A DNA stretch of 64,000 nucleotides from Azospirillum brasilense (GTDB taxonomy: Bacteria > Pseudomonadota > Alphaproteobacteria > Azospirillales > Azospirillaceae). The position numbers and the translations under genes were made by a program. A model generated the notes under the pieces. It saw nothing but the letters and a program-made list of their open reading frames with translations. It was not told the origin of the DNA and did not search any database. The stretch's first letter is position 1. Every line of letters begins with the position of its first letter. This document shows, piece by piece, positions 63,279-64,000 of the stretch. Where the stretch lies: the NCBI RefSeq assembly GCF_007827795.1, contig NZ_VITI01000003.1:218090-282089 (forward strand). The letters are read 5' to 3'.

Positions 63279-64000
63279 GCGACGGCGGCCTGCCGTTGCT
63301 GCATGCCCTCCTCGCGGATCAGGTTGAGGATGTGGCGCTTGTGGTCGTTGAAGCGCGGGCCGGTGGTGTCGCGCGGGCGCGGCAGGTCGAGCGCGATCAG
63401 CTCACGGATGCGGCCCGGACGGCTGGTCATCACGGCGACGCGGGTGCCGAGCACCAGCGCCTCGTCCACGCTGTGGGTGACGAAGACGACGGTGCAGCGC
63501 TGCTTCTGCCAGATGGCGACCAGCTCCTCCTGCATGTCCATCTTGGTCTGGGCGTCGAGCGCCGCGAAGGGCTCGTCCATCAGGATGACCTGCGGGTTGA
63601 GCAGCAGGGCGCGGGCGATGCCGACGCGCTGGCTCATGCCGCCCGACAGCTCCGCCGGGAAGTGGTTCTCGAAGCCGCGCAGACCGACCATGTCGATGTA
63701 TTCCTGGGCGGCGTCGCGCCGGTCGGCCTTGCGCCAGCCCTTCAGGCGCAGGTGGAAGGCGACGTTCTCCCACACCGGCAGCCAGGGCATCAGGTTGGCC
63801 TGCTGGAAGACCATGCCGCGGTCGGCGCCGGGGCCGTCCACCAGCTTGCCGCCCACCGTCACGGTGCCCTCGGTCGGCTTCTCGAAGCCGGCGATCATGT
63901 TCAGCAGCGTGGACTTGCCGCAGCCCGACGAGCCGAGCAGGCAGAGGAACTCGTTCTGCTCCACCGACAGGCTGACATCGTCGATGGCCAGCAGGTCGCG
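63275..64000 (-). CDS. ABC transporter ATP-binding protein (SsuB/TauB/ThiZ type), partial
   Basis: About 242 codons lie in the window, and the open frame continues past the right edge (RDLLAIDDVSLSVEQNE upstream of the first internal Met), so the N-terminus is missing. Walker A GSSGCGKST, Q-loop MVFQQANLMPWLPVWENVAF, signature LSGGMSQRVGIARALLLNP, Walker B VILMDEPFAALD and H-loop VTHSVDEAL are all present. The type energises uptake of nitrate, sulfonates, taurine or pyrimidine precursors. Coupled with the downstream amidohydrolase, it likely imports the heterocyclic nitrogen source for this cluster. Confidence 0.92.
   Translation of the reverse strand, partial: RDLLAIDDVSLSVEQNEFLCLLGSSGCGKSTLLNMIAGFEKPTEGTVTVGGKLVDGPGADRGMVFQQANLMPWLPVWENVAFHLRLKGWRKADRRDAAQEYIDMVGLRGFENHFPAELSGGMSQRVGIARALLLNPQVILMDEPFAALDAQTKMDMQEELVAIWQKQRCTVVFVTHSVDEALVLGTRVAVMTSRPGRIRELIALDLPRPRDTTGPRFNDHKRHILNLIREEGMQQRQAAVA

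Noticed and set aside
1..64000. CRISPR array, prophage, toxin-antitoxin or classical anti-phage defence system
   Set aside because: No spaced identical repeats, integrase, structural phage genes or recognised defence proteins were seen on either strand.

Overview
The window is high-GC DNA (very strong G/C preference at third codon positions) with dense, operon-like gene packing and many ATGA/GTGA start-stop overlaps. Gene content points to an alphaproteobacterium of the Rhodospirillales, most like Azospirillum: OpgC-type glucan modification, a FadR-type lactate regulon, abundant sensor kinases, TTT and taurine/pyrimidine-type transporters, TonB/ExbBD and an MCP. This assignment is inferred from gene content and composition; no rRNA or marker phylogeny is available here. 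No tRNA, rRNA, CRISPR array or phage module was seen.

Layout. 1-5.8 kb: an SGNH hydrolase, a THUMP-domain rRNA methyltransferase, a molybdopterin oxidoreductase, a 117-bp array of nested hairpins, and a TPR-FkbM methyltransferase. 6.0-9.6 kb: an opgC operon with two SGNH paralogues (one apparently catalytically dead) and a CtaG-like oxidase assembly protein. 9.7-18.7 kb: a complete lactate module (FadR/LldR-type regulator, permease lldP, FAD/Fe-S D-lactate dehydrogenase, lutABC) with several dyad operators in the control region. A decayed IS5-like element (18.7-19.4 kb) separates it from btsSR, a pyruvate-sensing two-component pair. 21.9-26.9 kb: an uncharacterised small protein, RlpA, a serralysin-type RTX metalloprotease and small hypotheticals. 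27.0-29.3 kb: exbB-exbD-tonB behind a Fur-like box. 29.4-31.6 kb: a MASE1 kinase/FixJ-type regulator pair. 31.8-35.1 kb: glutamate dehydrogenase divergent from an Rnk/GreA-like factor with two identical palindromes between them, then a DUF2325 protein behind a second Fur-like box. 35.2-40 kb: hypotheticals and a chemoreceptor. 40.2-46.6 kb: a signalling block of two free periplasmic Venus-flytrap proteins, a hybrid kinase with two receivers and an HPt, a lone receiver, and a convergent receiver-kinase.

47.0-47.7 kb holds a zinc-finger microprotein translationally coupled to a paralogue of the 22 kb hypothetical. 47.7-55.2 kb is one 8-gene minus-strand operon: IclR regulator, 2-keto-3-deoxygalactonate kinase and aldolase, tripartite tricarboxylate-type transporter (tctCBA), SMP-30 lactonase and SDR dehydrogenase. 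It encodes sugar (probably galactose-type) oxidation by the De Ley-Doudoroff route, but with no dehydratase in the window. 55.5-58.1 kb is clpB behind a sigma-32-type promoter. 58.2-64.0 kb is a minus-strand hydantoin/pyrimidine-type cluster: amidase, dihydropyrimidinase/hydantoinase, Asp/Glu racemase-family protein, TrzA-type amidohydrolase and an ABC ATPase cut by the window end. REP-like GC hairpins sit in its gaps.

The observations I consider most worth following are the kinase with two unfused Venus-flytrap partners (40-45 kb), the duplicated TCCGTA-N4-TACGGA operator (33.2 kb), the paired uncharacterised families at 22 and 47 kb, and the pseudo-catalytic SGNH partner of OpgC.
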